Origin: Tsuneonella suprasediminis
GTDB lineage: Bacteria > Pseudomonadota > Alphaproteobacteria > Sphingomonadales > Sphingomonadaceae
Assembly: GCF_003605755.1 (NCBI RefSeq)
Contig: NZ_RAHJ01000014.1
Coordinates: forward strand, 124,001-188,000
DNA length: 64,000 nt
Reading direction: 5' to 3'
The position numbers and the translations under genes were made by a program. A model generated the notes under the pieces. That model did not search any database and had not been told where the DNA came from. It saw nothing but the letters and a program-made list of their open reading frames with translations. Shown in pieces: positions 17,038 through 26,557 of the stretch (position 1 is the stretch's first letter; every line of letters begins with the position of its first letter).

Positions 17038-17772
17038 ATGACCGAACCCGCCCCCATCCGCATCCTGCTGGTCGACGACGAAGCGACTTTGCGCGAACCG
17101 CTTGCCGCCTATCTCTCGCGGCAGGGTTTCGCTGTCCGCGAAGCCGATAGCGCCGCCGCCGCGCGCAGTGCCTTGCTGGAGGAAAGCCCCGATCTCGCGC
17201 TGCTCGACATCATGATGCCGGGGGAAGACGGGCTGTCGCTGTGCCGCCATCTGGTGGAGGCGAAAGATCTGCCGGTTATTCTCCTCACTGCGAAAGGCGA
17301 AGCGACCGACCGTATCGTCGGGCTGGAAATCGGCGCGGACGACTACGTCGTTAAACCGTTCGAACCGCGCGAACTGGTCGCTCGCATCCGGTCGGTCTTG
17401 CGCCGTTCGCACCGCGCGACGCCGGTGGAAGAGGACGCGGGCTACGAATTCGAAGGCTGGCAGCTCGATCCGCTCAAGCGCCGTTTGACCGATCCCGAAG
17501 GCACCACAGTACCGATTTCGACTGCCGAATTCCGCCTGCTGGTCGCCTTCCTCGACCGCCCCCGGCAAGTGATCGACCGTGACCGTCTACTCGATATGGT
17601 GCAGGGTCGGGAGGCGCACCTGTTCGACCGCGCGGTCGATAATCAGGTCAGTCGCCTGCGCCGCAAGATCGAAACGGACAGCCGCAACCCCTATTTCATT
17701 CAGACCGTGCGCGGCGGTGGATATCGCTTCGCCGCCGATGTGCGCCGTATCACGGGCGGAACGAGCGCATGA
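17038..17772 (+). CDS. OmpR-family response regulator
   Basis: A 244-residue regulator. The receiver domain has the acidic pair VDDE, phospho-acceptor Asp57 (LLDIMMPG), Thr in LLTAKG and Lys in VVKPF. The C-terminal winged helix (about 140-240) ends in IQTVRGGGYRFA, as in OmpR/PhoB proteins. ATG 17038 begins right at the receiver domain. Its stop overlaps the kinase start by 4 bases (ATGA), so the pair is cotranscribed. Confidence 0.93.
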   Translation: MTEPAPIRILLVDDEATLREPLAAYLSRQGFAVREADSAAAARSALLEESPDLALLDIMMPGEDGLSLCRHLVEAKDLPVILLTAKGEATDRIVGLEIGADDYVVKPFEPRELVARIRSVLRRSHRATPVEEDAGYEFEGWQLDPLKRRLTDPEGTTVPISTAEFRLLVAFLDRPRQVIDRDRLLDMVQGREAHLFDRAVDNQVSRLRRKIETDSRNPYFIQTVRGGGYRFAADVRRITGGTSA

Positions 17773-19184
17773 TGCGCCTGTGGCCGCGCAGCCTGTTGGG
17801 GCAGGTTCTGCTGGCCGTGGCGGCCGCGTTGCTGATCGCGCAAACGATTTCAGCGGTCCTGCTCTATCGTTCCAGCGAGCAGCGGCGCGAATCCGCTATT
17901 CTCCATTCGCTGGCCTATCGCCTCGAATCCTCTCAGGCTGAGCGGCGCGAAGCGCGCGAACACCGCTTCCGCCGCGACGACGATATCGATTCCGACGACA
18001 AGCGCGACATGCGCTCTCGGGAAAACCACGATCGCCGCCTGCCCCGTGCCTTGCGACTGGAAATCACCGACAGCTCCCCACTGGCCGATGGCGAGCAACG
18101 CGATCTCGCGCGAGAGAAAGCGCTTCGCACCATTCTGACTGAAGAAGATGCCCGGATCGGTGATCTGGTGGTGCTGTCCCGCGATCCGCACCACGATGCC
18201 GCATTTGCCCGCATCGCAGGCACACGGTTCGAACTGCCCGATGGCGAGCTGGTAATCGCCGGGCTGCGCCTGACCGATAGCGATCAATGGCGGGTTGCCC
18301 GCGTATTCGCCCGCAATGGCGATCAGCGCGCCCTGCAAACGCTGGTGGTGCAAACGGCGGTGCTCTACCTCGTGCTGGTTGGCATTCTGGCGCTGCTGCT
18401 GCGGCGGATTACCCGCCCGCTGGCCGCGCTGACCAACCGGGTTGAGCGGTTTGCCCGTTCACAGGATACCGAGGGCCAGATCGAGCCTACCGGCCCCGAC
18501 GATCTGCGCCGCCTGATCACCGCACATAATGCGATGGAAGCACGCATCGCTGCGATGCTGGATGAAAAAGACGTGATGCTGGGCGCAATCGGTCACGATC
18601 TCAAAACCCCGCTGGCCGCGCTGCGTGTGCGGATCGAATCGGTCGAAGACGAAGGCGAACGCGCGCGCATGGCCGCGGGAATCGAAGACATCACCCGCTC
18701 GCTGGACGACATCCTGTCGCTCGCCCGCGTGGGCCGCGCCAGTGAACCGCCCGAACGCACCGATCTGGGCGCGCTGGCGGCTGCCGTGGTGGAAGAATTC
18801 GAGGATATGGGACAGCCGGTTACACTGGCCGACGGGCCACGCGTCGTCGCGCCCGTACATGTCACATGGGCCCGCCGGGCGCTGCGTAATCTGGTGTCGA
18901 ATGCGGTGCGATACGGCGGCGCGGCAGAGGTGTCGCTTGACCGTGAGGGTAACGAGGCCGTGCTGCGCGTGGCCGATCATGGCCCCGGCATTCCGGCCGA
19001 TCGCATTGCCGACATGATGGAACCTTTCGCCCGCGGCGAGGCAAGCCGCAATCGCGAAACCGGCGGCACCGGCCTCGGCCTCACACTCGCCCGTGCGATT
19101 GCCGAACAACATGGCGGGCGACTGGTGCTGGCCAACAGACCCGAAGGCGGTCTGGTTGCGGAGTTGCGCCTGCCGATGGAATGA
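17769..19184 (+). CDS. two-component sensor histidine kinase
   Basis: A 471-residue inner-membrane kinase. TM1 spans about 10-32, a periplasmic sensor region about 33-195, TM2 about 196-216, then a HAMP domain, HisKA with GHDLKTPLAAL (His near residue 276) and HATPase with the N, G1 and G2 boxes (NAVRYGG, DHGPGIP, GGTGLGL). The periplasmic part is unusually charged, with alternating Arg, Asp, His and Glu (about residues 55-92), which could bind metal or cationic ligands. The partner is the overlapping response regulator. Confidence 0.92.
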   Translation: MMRLWPRSLLGQVLLAVAAALLIAQTISAVLLYRSSEQRRESAILHSLAYRLESSQAERREAREHRFRRDDDIDSDDKRDMRSRENHDRRLPRALRLEITDSSPLADGEQRDLAREKALRTILTEEDARIGDLVVLSRDPHHDAAFARIAGTRFELPDGELVIAGLRLTDSDQWRVARVFARNGDQRALQTLVVQTAVLYLVLVGILALLLRRITRPLAALTNRVERFARSQDTEGQIEPTGPDDLRRLITAHNAMEARIAAMLDEKDVMLGAIGHDLKTPLAALRVRIESVEDEGERARMAAGIEDITRSLDDILSLARVGRASEPPERTDLGALAAAVVEEFEDMGQPVTLADGPRVVAPVHVTWARRALRNLVSNAVRYGGAAEVSLDREGNEAVLRVADHGPGIPADRIADMMEPFARGEASRNRETGGTGLGLTLARAIAEQHGGRLVLANRPEGGLVAELRLPME

Positions 19185-19200
19185 AGCTCGCCTCGCCGCG

Positions 19201-19362
19201 TTGCGAGGAGCGCAGCGATGCGGCAATCCGTGGACAAACCTCACCCAGCCACATCCGGCGAGGCAGGCGGGACCGTCGGCTCATGGATTGCTTCACTACG
19301 TTCGCAATGACGAGTGGGTGAAAGACGGTGGCACTAGCGGGCCTGCTTATGGAAAGCGGCGC
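19201..19362. repeat. intergenic repeat unit, copy 1
   Basis: This unit starts TTGCGAGGAGCG and ends GCTTATGGAAAGCGG. It matches the copy at 19381 almost base for base with a spacing of exactly 180 bp. Its left part (19201-19230) and right part (about 19284-19310, GGATTGCTTCACTACGTTCG) are imperfect inverted complements, so the RNA or single strand can fold into a stem. It lies between convergent genes (kinase and prfC). Confidence 0.8.
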
Positions 19363-19380
19363 CACCCTCCCCCCTCGTCA

Positions 19381-19541
19381 TTGCGAGGAGCGTAGCGACG
19401 CGGCAATCCAAGGACAAACCTCGCCCACCCACGACAGGCGCGGCAGGCGGCACCGTCGATCCACGGATTGCTTCACTACGTTCGTAATGACGAGGGGTGA
19501 AAGGCGGTGGCACTGGCGGGCCTGCTTATGGAAAGCGGCGC
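19381..19541. repeat. intergenic repeat unit, copy 2
   Basis: Second copy of the unit at 19201. CGTCATTGCGAGGAGCGTAG at its left edge and GGATTGCTTCACTACGTTCG near 19465 are inverted relatives, giving a foldable element. A related element carrying GGAGCG-AGCGA and GCAATCC ends is widespread between alphaproteobacterial genes. No ORF or transposase is attached. Confidence 0.8.
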
Positions 19542-19574
19542 GCGGTCCAAACCGGCACACCGTCACCGCGCCGC

Positions 19575-21098
19575 TTACCGTTCCTTGGTTGCGGAAAACG
19601 TCAGGTCCGGGTTCTTTTCCGCCTGATAGTTCACGTCCCACGGGCTCTTGGCCATGAAAACCAGATCGCCATCGCGATCTTTCGCCAGATGGGCGCGGTT
19701 GAAATCTTCGAACGACTTCATCGCTTCCGCACTGCCTTTCAGCCAGCGCGCGGTGGCGAACGGGGCCGCTTCCAGCATCGCCTCCACTTTGTATTCTGCC
19801 GACAGGCGGGAAACCAGCACATCCAGCTGAAGCTGGCCCACAACACCCACAATCCATTGCCCGCCGATTTCGGGATAGAACACCTGAATCACGCCCTCTT
19901 CGCTCAGATCGTCGAGCGCCTTGCGAAGCTGTTTGGTCTTCGTCGGGTCTTTCAACACCACCCGGCGCAGGATTTCCGGGGCGAAATTGGGCAGGCCGGT
20001 AAAGCGCACTGCGTTCTTCTCGCTCAGCGTATCGCCCACCCGCAGCGTGCCGTGGTTGGGAATGCCGATGATATCGCCCGCTTCGGCGGTATCGGCGATT
20101 TCGCGGTCCTGCGCGAAAAACAGGATCGGGGAATGCACCGCGATCGGTTTGCCCAGCCCGCTCGGCGTCAGCTTCATCCCGCGTTTGAAAGTGCCCGACA
20201 CCATCCGCATGAAAGCGATCCGGTCGCGGTGCTGCGGGTCCATATTGGCCTGCACCTTGAACACGAACCCGGTCACTTCGTCGCGGTCGGGGCTGATCTG
20301 TTCATCGCCCGCCGGTTGCGGACGCGGCGGCGGGGCGAACCGGGCGATCGCTTCGATCAGTTCGGTCACTCCGAAATTCTTGAGCGCAGACCCAAAATAG
20401 ACCGGGGTCAGATCGCCGTTGCGATAGGCATCCAGATCGAATTCGGGATAGCCGATCTGCGCCAGTTCGACATTTTCGGCCACATCATCGGGCAATGCGG
20501 CATCGGCATCGCGGCGGCCGTGGAATTCCTTGCTCGGCCCTTCGGGGCGGGCGACTGTGCCGCTGGCGAAATCGAGCACCCCTTCGAACTGGCCCCCCAT
20601 CCCCACGGGGAACCCTTGTGGCGACACGTCGAGCGCCAGCATATCGGCAATCTCGTCCAGCAATTCGAACACCGGGCGGCCTTCGCGGTCCACCTTGTTC
20701 ACGAACGTGATGATCGGCACCGAACGCAGGCGGCACACCTCGAACAGTTTGCGCGTCTGCGGCTCGATCCCCTTGGCCGCGTCGATCACCATGATCGCGC
20801 TGTCGACCGCGGTCAGCGTGCGATAGGTATCTTCGGAGAAATCCTCGTGCCCCGGCGTGTCGAGCAGATTGAACGTGATCCCGTCGCGTTCGAACGTCAT
20901 CACGCTGGAGGTGACCGAAATCCCGCGCTGCTGTTCGATCTTCATCCAGTCGCTGCGTGCGCGACGGGCGGCCCCGCGCGCCTTGACCTCACCTGCAAGG
21001 TGGATCGCGCCGCCGGTCAGCAGCAGCTTTTCCGTCAGCGTGGTCTTACCCGCGTCGGGGTGAGAAATGATCGCGAATGTGCGGCGATTGGATGTCAT
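19575..21098 (-). CDS. prfC: peptide chain release factor 3
   Basis: A 507-residue translational GTPase that recycles RF1/RF2. The G1 motif SHPDAGKTT, G2 region QQRGISVTSS, G3 DTPGHEDFS and G4 NKVDREGR are all present, followed by the RF3-specific middle and C-terminal domains (PEIGGQWIVGVVGQLQ). ATG 21098 is chosen since TSNRRTFAIISHPDAG fits family N-termini. It lies 19 bp downstream of the SDR gene and is the probable last gene of the pheS-pheT-SDR-prfC run. Slightly shorter than E. coli RF3 (529). Confidence 0.95.
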   Translation of the reverse strand: MTSNRRTFAIISHPDAGKTTLTEKLLLTGGAIHLAGEVKARGAARRARSDWMKIEQQRGISVTSSVMTFERDGITFNLLDTPGHEDFSEDTYRTLTAVDSAIMVIDAAKGIEPQTRKLFEVCRLRSVPIITFVNKVDREGRPVFELLDEIADMLALDVSPQGFPVGMGGQFEGVLDFASGTVARPEGPSKEFHGRRDADAALPDDVAENVELAQIGYPEFDLDAYRNGDLTPVYFGSALKNFGVTELIEAIARFAPPPRPQPAGDEQISPDRDEVTGFVFKVQANMDPQHRDRIAFMRMVSGTFKRGMKLTPSGLGKPIAVHSPILFFAQDREIADTAEAGDIIGIPNHGTLRVGDTLSEKNAVRFTGLPNFAPEILRRVVLKDPTKTKQLRKALDDLSEEGVIQVFYPEIGGQWIVGVVGQLQLDVLVSRLSAEYKVEAMLEAAPFATARWLKGSAEAMKSFEDFNRAHLAKDRDGDLVFMAKSPWDVNYQAEKNPDLTFSATKER

Positions 21099-21117
21099 AA
21101 AGGGAACAGCAGTTCGG

Positions 21118-21864
21118 TCAGTCGCGGGCGACACGGAAGCCGGCGAAATCCTGATTCACGGGCATCAGTTCGATGCGGTTGATGTTGAGGTGCGGCGGCA
21201 GTTCGGCAATCCAGCGGATCGTGGCGGCGATATCGCCGCCCGTCATCGGGTGAACGCCGCCATACAGATCGTCGGATGCCTGCTGGCTGCCAGTGCGGAC
21301 CAGCGTGAATTCGGTTTCCACCATCCCCGGCTCGATCGATGTCACCCGCACTCCGGTGCCGTGCAGATCGGCGCGCAGCGCGAGCGTGAAGTGATTGGCG
21401 AACGCCTTGCTGCCGGCATAGACATTGCCGCCGGGATAGATGTAGCTGCCCGCCACCGAACCAATAGTGATGATCGCCCCTTTGCGCGCGATCAGGCCCG
21501 GCAACATCTTGCGCGTGAGCCTGACCATCGCGGTGACGTTGGTATCGATCATCGTCTGCCAGTCGTCCAGGTCGGCATCTTGCGCGGGGGCAAGGCCGCG
21601 CGCCAGACCGGCGTTGTTCACCAGCAGATCGATCTCAGCAAATTCAGGGGGCAGATTATCCAGCGCGGCATCGCGGGCGGCATCGTCGCGCACGTCGAAC
21701 ACCGCCGGGTGCACTTTATCCGCGCCCAGATCCGCCACCAGCGCATCGAGCCGTTCGGCACGCCGCCCGGTGGCGATGCAACGCCACCCGGCGTCGACCA
21801 GTGTGCGAACGGTCGCCTCGCCAATGCCCGATGTCGCGCCGGTGACCAGTGCCGTCTTCGTCAT
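21118..21864 (-). CDS. short-chain dehydrogenase/reductase (YdfG-like)
   Basis: A 248-residue classical SDR. It has the cofactor motif TGATSGIG at the N-terminus, NNAG near residue 85, and the catalytic Ser/Tyr/Lys in TIGSVAGSY and YAGSKAF. The GRRAERL segment after beta-2 suggests NADP. It resembles 3-hydroxy-acid/serine dehydrogenase YdfG. It overlaps pheT by 4 bases, so it is cotranscribed with pheST. Substrate unproven. Confidence 0.9.
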   Translation of the reverse strand: MTKTALVTGATSGIGEATVRTLVDAGWRCIATGRRAERLDALVADLGADKVHPAVFDVRDDAARDAALDNLPPEFAEIDLLVNNAGLARGLAPAQDADLDDWQTMIDTNVTAMVRLTRKMLPGLIARKGAIITIGSVAGSYIYPGGNVYAGSKAFANHFTLALRADLHGTGVRVTSIEPGMVETEFTLVRTGSQQASDDLYGGVHPMTGGDIAATIRWIAELPPHLNINRIELMPVNQDFAGFRVARD

Positions 21865-24251
21865 GCGCGCAACTCCGCCCCCTGCTTCGCCGCCGAGGTT
21901 ACGATCTTGTCGGCAATGGCCTTGATCTCTTCATCGGTGAAGCTCTTGGCCGTGGGCTGAAGCACGACTTCTACCGCAACCGATTTCTTGCCATCGGGCA
22001 CCCCTTGCCCGGCGAACACGTCAAACACCCGGGCCGATACGATATTGGCCTTGTCCGCGCCCTTCACCGCACGCACCAGATCGCCTGCGGGCAGGCTGGC
22101 GTCGACGAGAAACGCGAAGTCACGCGTCACCGCCTGCAATGCAGGCGGGGCATAAGCCGCGCGGGCAAAGCCGGGGTTCTTCGGCGCAGGAATCGCATCG
22201 AGGAACAGTTCCACCGCCATCACCGGCCCTTCGATATCGAACGCCTCCAGCGTCGTGGGGTGGAGTGCACCAAACCGGGCGAGCACGTTTTTCGGGCCGA
22301 GCCGCAATGTGCCCGACTGCCCCGGATGGAATTGCGGACCGGCCTCGCCCATCACCTGCAGGTTGCCGACCGGCGCTCCCGCCGCCTCCAGCAAAGCAAT
22401 CGCTTCGGCCTTGGCATCGTAAGCATCGAATGGTGCGGCCTTGCCGGTCGCCCAGCCCCGCGACACCTTGTCGCCCGCCAGCACGATGCCCATCGTCGCC
22501 CGCTCGTCGCTCGCACCGGCGTCACCGCGGAAATAGCGACGGCCCAGTTCGAACAGCCGCGTCGCATCGGCCCCGCGATCGGCATTCCGCTTGGCCGCCG
22601 CCAGCAATCCGGGGATCAGCGAAGGGCGCATAGCCTTCATATCTTCGCTGATCGGGTTTTCCAGCACCCACAGCCCGCCATTGCCATCGGCGAAATGATC
22701 GGCATCCGCTTCGGGTAGAAACGACCATGTAATCGCTTCGGACAGGCCACGCGCGGCGGCGGCGCGGCGCACTTTGCGTTCGCGCAGCTGCTCAGGCGTG
22801 GCAGTGGGGCGGGCAACGCCATCGGTCTGCGGCAGCGCCACACTGGCCACTTTGTCCAGCCCGTGAATGCGGACGACTTCCTCGACGATATCCGCCGCGC
22901 CTTCGATATCGTGGCGGCGCAGCGGGGCCGTAACCTGCCAGCTATCGTCGACCACGAAATCGAGGCTTTCGAGGATACGGCGCTGTTCGTCGGCCACGAT
23001 ATCGACCCCGCCCAGTTTCGCAGCCAGCGCAGGATCGTATGCCACGACCGTCGGCTCGCTCGGCGGAGAGCCCGCGCGGACGACTTCGCTCGCTTCGCCA
23101 CCGCAGATCTTGAGGATCAGCGACGTCAGCAGATCCAGCCCGCCATCGAGGAACGCCGGATCGACCCCGCGCTCGAACCGGGTGCACGCATCGCTCGACA
23201 GGCCCAGTTTGCGCCCGGTCACACCGATCCGTTCGGGATCGAAATAGGCGATTTCGAGCAGAACATCGGTGGTGCTGTCCGAACAGCCCGAGTGCTCGCC
23301 ACCCATGATCCCGGCGATATCGTGCACGCCGTTATCATCCGCGATAACCGTCATGCTGTCGTCGAGCGTATAGGTCTTTTCGTTGAGCGCGAGGACTTGC
23401 TCGCCTGCCTGGGCCCGCCGTGCCACCACCGCGCCATTCAGCTTCGCCAGATCGTACGCGTGGGCCGGGCGACCGAACGCCAGCATCAGATAGTTCGTGA
23501 TGTCGACCAGTGCGCTGATCGGGCGCTGCCCTGCGGCGCGCAGCCTGCGCTGCATCCAGTCGGGCGATGCACCATTGCTGACGCCCCGGATTACCCGGCC
23601 ATAGAATGCCGGGCACCCTTCGGGATCGTCTGTGCGGATTTCCACCGGGCAGGGGAATGTACCCGCGACAGGCTCTGCCCTCACGGGCTTGAACACGCCG
23701 ATACCTGCCGCCGCCAGATCGCGCGCGATGCCTTCCACGCCCATGCAATCGGGCCGGTTGGGGGTAATCGCCACATCGAACACCGGCGATGCCGCGTTGT
23801 ATTCGGCAAAGGCCATGCCAACCGGTGCATCGGCGGGCAGTTCGATAATCCCGTCGTGATCGTCGCCCAGCTCCAGCTCGCGCACGGAGCACATCATGCC
23901 ATTGGATTCGACACCGCGGATCGCGCTCTTGCGTAATTCCATGCCATTCACCGGCACGACCGCACCGGGCAAGCCGAGAACGCCCTTCATCCCCGCACGG
24001 GCGTTAGGCGCGCCGCAGACGACCTGCAACGGATCGCCTTCACCGGTATCGACCGACAGCACCTGCAGCTTGTCCGCATCGGGATGCGGGGCGGCGGTCA
24101 GCACATGGGCCACGCGGAACCCGGCGAACCGTTCAGCGGGGTCTTCGATCGCTTCCACTTCGATGCCGATAGCGTTGAGCTTCGCGGAAATCTCCGCTGC
24201 GCTCGCTTCGGTGTCGAGGAAGTACTTCAGCCATTCGAGCGAGAATTTCAT
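21861..24251 (-). CDS. pheT: phenylalanyl-tRNA synthetase beta subunit
   Basis: A 796-residue beta chain of the alpha2-beta2 enzyme that charges tRNA-Phe. It starts [14 protein letters not shown], followed by the tRNA-binding EMAP-like domain ([16 protein letters not shown]), the B3/B4 editing domain, the B5 domain and the C-terminal anticodon-binding FDX-ACB domain ([17 protein letters not shown]). The full length is normal. It overlaps pheS by 4 bases. Confidence 0.97.
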   Translation of the reverse strand: MKFSLEWLKYFLDTEASAAEISAKLNAIGIEVEAIEDPAERFAGFRVAHVLTAAPHPDADKLQVLSVDTGEGDPLQVVCGAPNARAGMKGVLGLPGAVVPVNGMELRKSAIRGVESNGMMCSVRELELGDDHDGIIELPADAPVGMAFAEYNAASPVFDVAITPNRPDCMGVEGIARDLAAAGIGVFKPVRAEPVAGTFPCPVEIRTDDPEGCPAFYGRVIRGVSNGASPDWMQRRLRAAGQRPISALVDITNYLMLAFGRPAHAYDLAKLNGAVVARRAQAGEQVLALNEKTYTLDDSMTVIADDNGVHDIAGIMGGEHSGCSDSTTDVLLEIAYFDPERIGVTGRKLGLSSDACTRFERGVDPAFLDGGLDLLTSLILKICGGEASEVVRAGSPPSEPTVVAYDPALAAKLGGVDIVADEQRRILESLDFVVDDSWQVTAPLRRHDIEGAADIVEEVVRIHGLDKVASVALPQTDGVARPTATPEQLRERKVRRAAAARGLSEAITWSFLPEADADHFADGNGGLWVLENPISEDMKAMRPSLIPGLLAAAKRNADRGADATRLFELGRRYFRGDAGASDERATMGIVLAGDKVSRGWATGKAAPFDAYDAKAEAIALLEAAGAPVGNLQVMGEAGPQFHPGQSGTLRLGPKNVLARFGALHPTTLEAFDIEGPVMAVELFLDAIPAPKNPGFARAAYAPPALQAVTRDFAFLVDASLPAGDLVRAVKGADKANIVSARVFDVFAGQGVPDGKKSVAVEVVLQPTAKSFTDEEIKAIADKIVTSAAKQGAELRA

Positions 24252-25351
24252 GCGCGTGCTCCCACTCCGCCCGACAGGGTCGGTTGGTCGAACGGGCTAA
24301 ACCCGTAATGCGCCAGCCAGCGCGGATCGCCATCGAAGAACGCGCGCAAATCATCCATCCCGTATTTGAGCATAGCCAGCCGGTCGACACCGACGCCGAA
24401 GGCAAAGCCTTGCCATTTATCGGGGTCCAGCCCGGCGAATTCGATCACCCGGCGGTTGACGACGCCCGAACCGAGCAGTTCCATCCATCCGTGGCCCGGC
24501 GCATCGCCGTCACCGCCCAGAACGCGGCGGTCCTTCACATCTTTCCAGCCGACATCGACTTCCACGCTCGGTTCCGTGAACGGGAAGTAGCTGGGGCGCA
24601 GACGCAGCACGATATCGTCACGTTCAAAAAACGCCTTGAGGAAAGTTTCCAGCGTCCATTTGAGGTGCCCCAGATGGATCCCCTCGTCCACGACCAGCCC
24701 TTCGATCTGGTGGAACATCGGGGTGTGGGTCGCGTCGCTGTCGCTGCGATAGACACGTCCCGGCGCAATGATGCGGATCGGCGCACCCTGCGCCATCATG
24801 CTGCGGATCTGCACCGGCGAGGTATGGGTCCGCAACAACATCCGGTTCCCGTCCGCATCGCAATCGGGGAAATAGAACGTGTCGTGCATCGCGCGCGCCG
24901 GGTGCGTTTCCGCCATGTTGAGCGCGGTGAAGTTGTGCCAGTCGTCTTCTATTTCCGGCCCGGTGGCGACCGAGAAGCCCATGTCCGCGAAGATTTCCGC
25001 CAGCTCGTCCATCACCTGACTGACCGGGTGAACACTGCCGCGCGGTGCCTCTGGCGCGGGCAATGTCAGGTCCAGCGTTTCGCTGGCCAGTTGCGACTCC
25101 AGCGCGGCGGCATCGATCTCTGCTTTGCGCGCGGCAATCGCATCGCTGACCTGAGCGCGGATCGACTGAATGCGCGGACCTTCGCTCTGGCGCTGTTCGG
25201 GGGTCATCCCGCCGAGAGTCTTCAGCAGCTGGCTGACCCAGCCTTGTTTACCCAATGCGGCCACGCGCTGCATATCGAGCGCGGCGGCATCGCTGGCATC
25301 GCGGATTGCGGCCAAAGCTTCGGCCAGCTTGGATTCGTTCGTATCGGTCAT
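24248..25351 (-). CDS. pheS: phenylalanyl-tRNA synthetase alpha subunit
   Basis: A 367-residue catalytic alpha chain. An N-terminal coiled coil (about 1-90) precedes the class II core, with motif 2 around [10 protein letters not shown] and [18 protein letters not shown] and motif 3 near [16 protein letters not shown] 25351 gives the [13 protein letters not shown] start; an upstream in-frame ATG (25390) would add an unusual tail. It is the first gene of pheS-pheT-SDR-prfC. Confidence 0.97.
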   Translation of the reverse strand: MTDTNESKLAEALAAIRDASDAAALDMQRVAALGKQGWVSQLLKTLGGMTPEQRQSEGPRIQSIRAQVSDAIAARKAEIDAAALESQLASETLDLTLPAPEAPRGSVHPVSQVMDELAEIFADMGFSVATGPEIEDDWHNFTALNMAETHPARAMHDTFYFPDCDADGNRMLLRTHTSPVQIRSMMAQGAPIRIIAPGRVYRSDSDATHTPMFHQIEGLVVDEGIHLGHLKWTLETFLKAFFERDDIVLRLRPSYFPFTEPSVEVDVGWKDVKDRRVLGGDGDAPGHGWMELLGSGVVNRRVIEFAGLDPDKWQGFAFGVGVDRLAMLKYGMDDLRAFFDGDPRWLAHYGFSPFDQPTLSGGVGARA

Positions 25352-25675
25352 CGTGGGAAGGCCCCTAAGGGTCTGCCCGGAAACTGGCAATGGCCGCGAT
25401 TATCCCGCCGCCTTTCCCGGCACGGGCCGGTGGAACACCTGAGACGCTTCCTCTGACATCCGACAGGGCGGTCACAGCTTTGCAACGGGAATGCAGCCCA
25501 ACCTTTCCGATCTGTTATTTCCCTCCAGAATATGCCAAAAGTAAAGCAATGTCCGTGCGATGCAGGTGAAAGAGCATCAGGCAATCGCACGTCGAGTCGC
25601 ATGTAACGTCCTTGCGACTATCGCGTCGGAACAGGGGTCGCGGTGGTCATCCATGTATTTGGGAAACAGACGACC
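25352..25675. other. divergent promoter region pheS / CsgG-like gene
   Basis: 324 bp without a gene. It must hold the promoters of the pheS operon (leftward) and of the exported protein at 25676 (rightward). The stretch around 25510-25560 is locally AT-rich. I could not identify a phenylalanine-type attenuator leader peptide here. Confidence 0.4.
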
Positions 25676-26557
25676 ATGCGTACATCGACATACCTTCTCG
25701 CCATTGGCGCAATGGCCAGTGCAACTCCGGCATTCGCTGCGAAAAACCCTCCGCCCGAACTGACCAAATGCGATAGAAGCATTGGCACAATCGCTCTGAT
25801 CGATGGCGATGTTGCCGGGTGGTCGGAATATGGACTGGGCAGCCCTCGCGCGTTGCTTAACGCGCTGGCAACCGAATCGGGTTGCTTCACGCCGCAGACC
25901 GATCCCAGCGTCCCTGCGCGCTTCCTGATGACCGCCGTGGCCGGCAATCAGGAAGAAGTCGACAAGAGCGTCGAGATGGCGAAGGGCGCCGCCGGAGAGG
26001 CTCTGATACGGTCGGGAGCTGCCGGATCGATCCTCAGCAAAGTGCCGTTCGGTGGCTCTGCGCTGGGCATGTTTGGCGGGCTGGGCGGCAAGAAGAAGAC
26101 TGTTGCCGCTGGCCTCAAAATCGTCAGCCCGATGACAGGTCAGGCAATCGCATCGGGTTCGGGATCGGTCAGGAAGACCACCATCAGCTTCGGCAATGCG
26201 GGCGGATTTGGCTGGGCCAGCGACGCCGCCTCTGCCGCCGGGTATCAGGGCAACAAGAACGGCGAGCAACTGGCCGAAGCGTTCATCATCGCTTTCAACC
26301 AGGTCGTTGCGCAACGCGCACTGCTGGAAGCCGCGCCTGCGCCGGGGGGTGCCGCATCGCCCGCCTCAGCAAGCACATCCGCCGTTGTCGCGGTGGACAG
26401 CCACATCTACGCCGCGCCTGCCAAGACCGCTGCACAGGTGCGGTCAGTGCGCGCCGGGACCGAGCTCAACCCTACTGGCAAGCGCGAAGGGCTGTTCGTG
26501 GAAGTAACCGACAATTATGGCACAACCGGGTGGGTTTCGGTCGAAGACCTTAAATAG
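25676..26557 (+). CDS. exported protein with CsgG-like region and C-terminal SH3 domain
   Basis: A 293-residue protein with a signal peptide (cleavage near PAFA, residue 21). The N-terminal half (CDRSIGTIALIDGD, then LLNALATESGCF) resembles CsgG/HfaB-type periplasmic proteins. A low-complexity Ala/Pro/Ser linker (about 218-235) leads to a bacterial SH3 module (about 236-293, ending GTTGWVSVEDLK) that usually binds peptidoglycan or protein. ATG 25676 starts the signal peptide; an in-frame ATG at 25643 is not needed. It overlaps the convergent AraC gene by 8 bp. Function unknown. Confidence 0.75.
   Translation: MRTSTYLLAIGAMASATPAFAAKNPPPELTKCDRSIGTIALIDGDVAGWSEYGLGSPRALLNALATESGCFTPQTDPSVPARFLMTAVAGNQEEVDKSVEMAKGAAGEALIRSGAAGSILSKVPFGGSALGMFGGLGGKKKTVAAGLKIVSPMTGQAIASGSGSVRKTTISFGNAGGFGWASDAASAAGYQGNKNGEQLAEAFIIAFNQVVAQRALLEAAPAPGGAASPASASTSAVVAVDSHIYAAPAKTAAQVRSVRAGTELNPTGKREGLFVEVTDNYGTTGWVSVEDLK

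Noticed and set aside
19201-19541. CRISPR array
   Set aside because: Only two units of about 160 bp at 180-bp spacing, with no short direct repeats or spacers and no cas genes.
19497-21182. 561-codon open frame opposite prfC
   Set aside because: Antisense shadow of prfC with His/Arg-rich composition.
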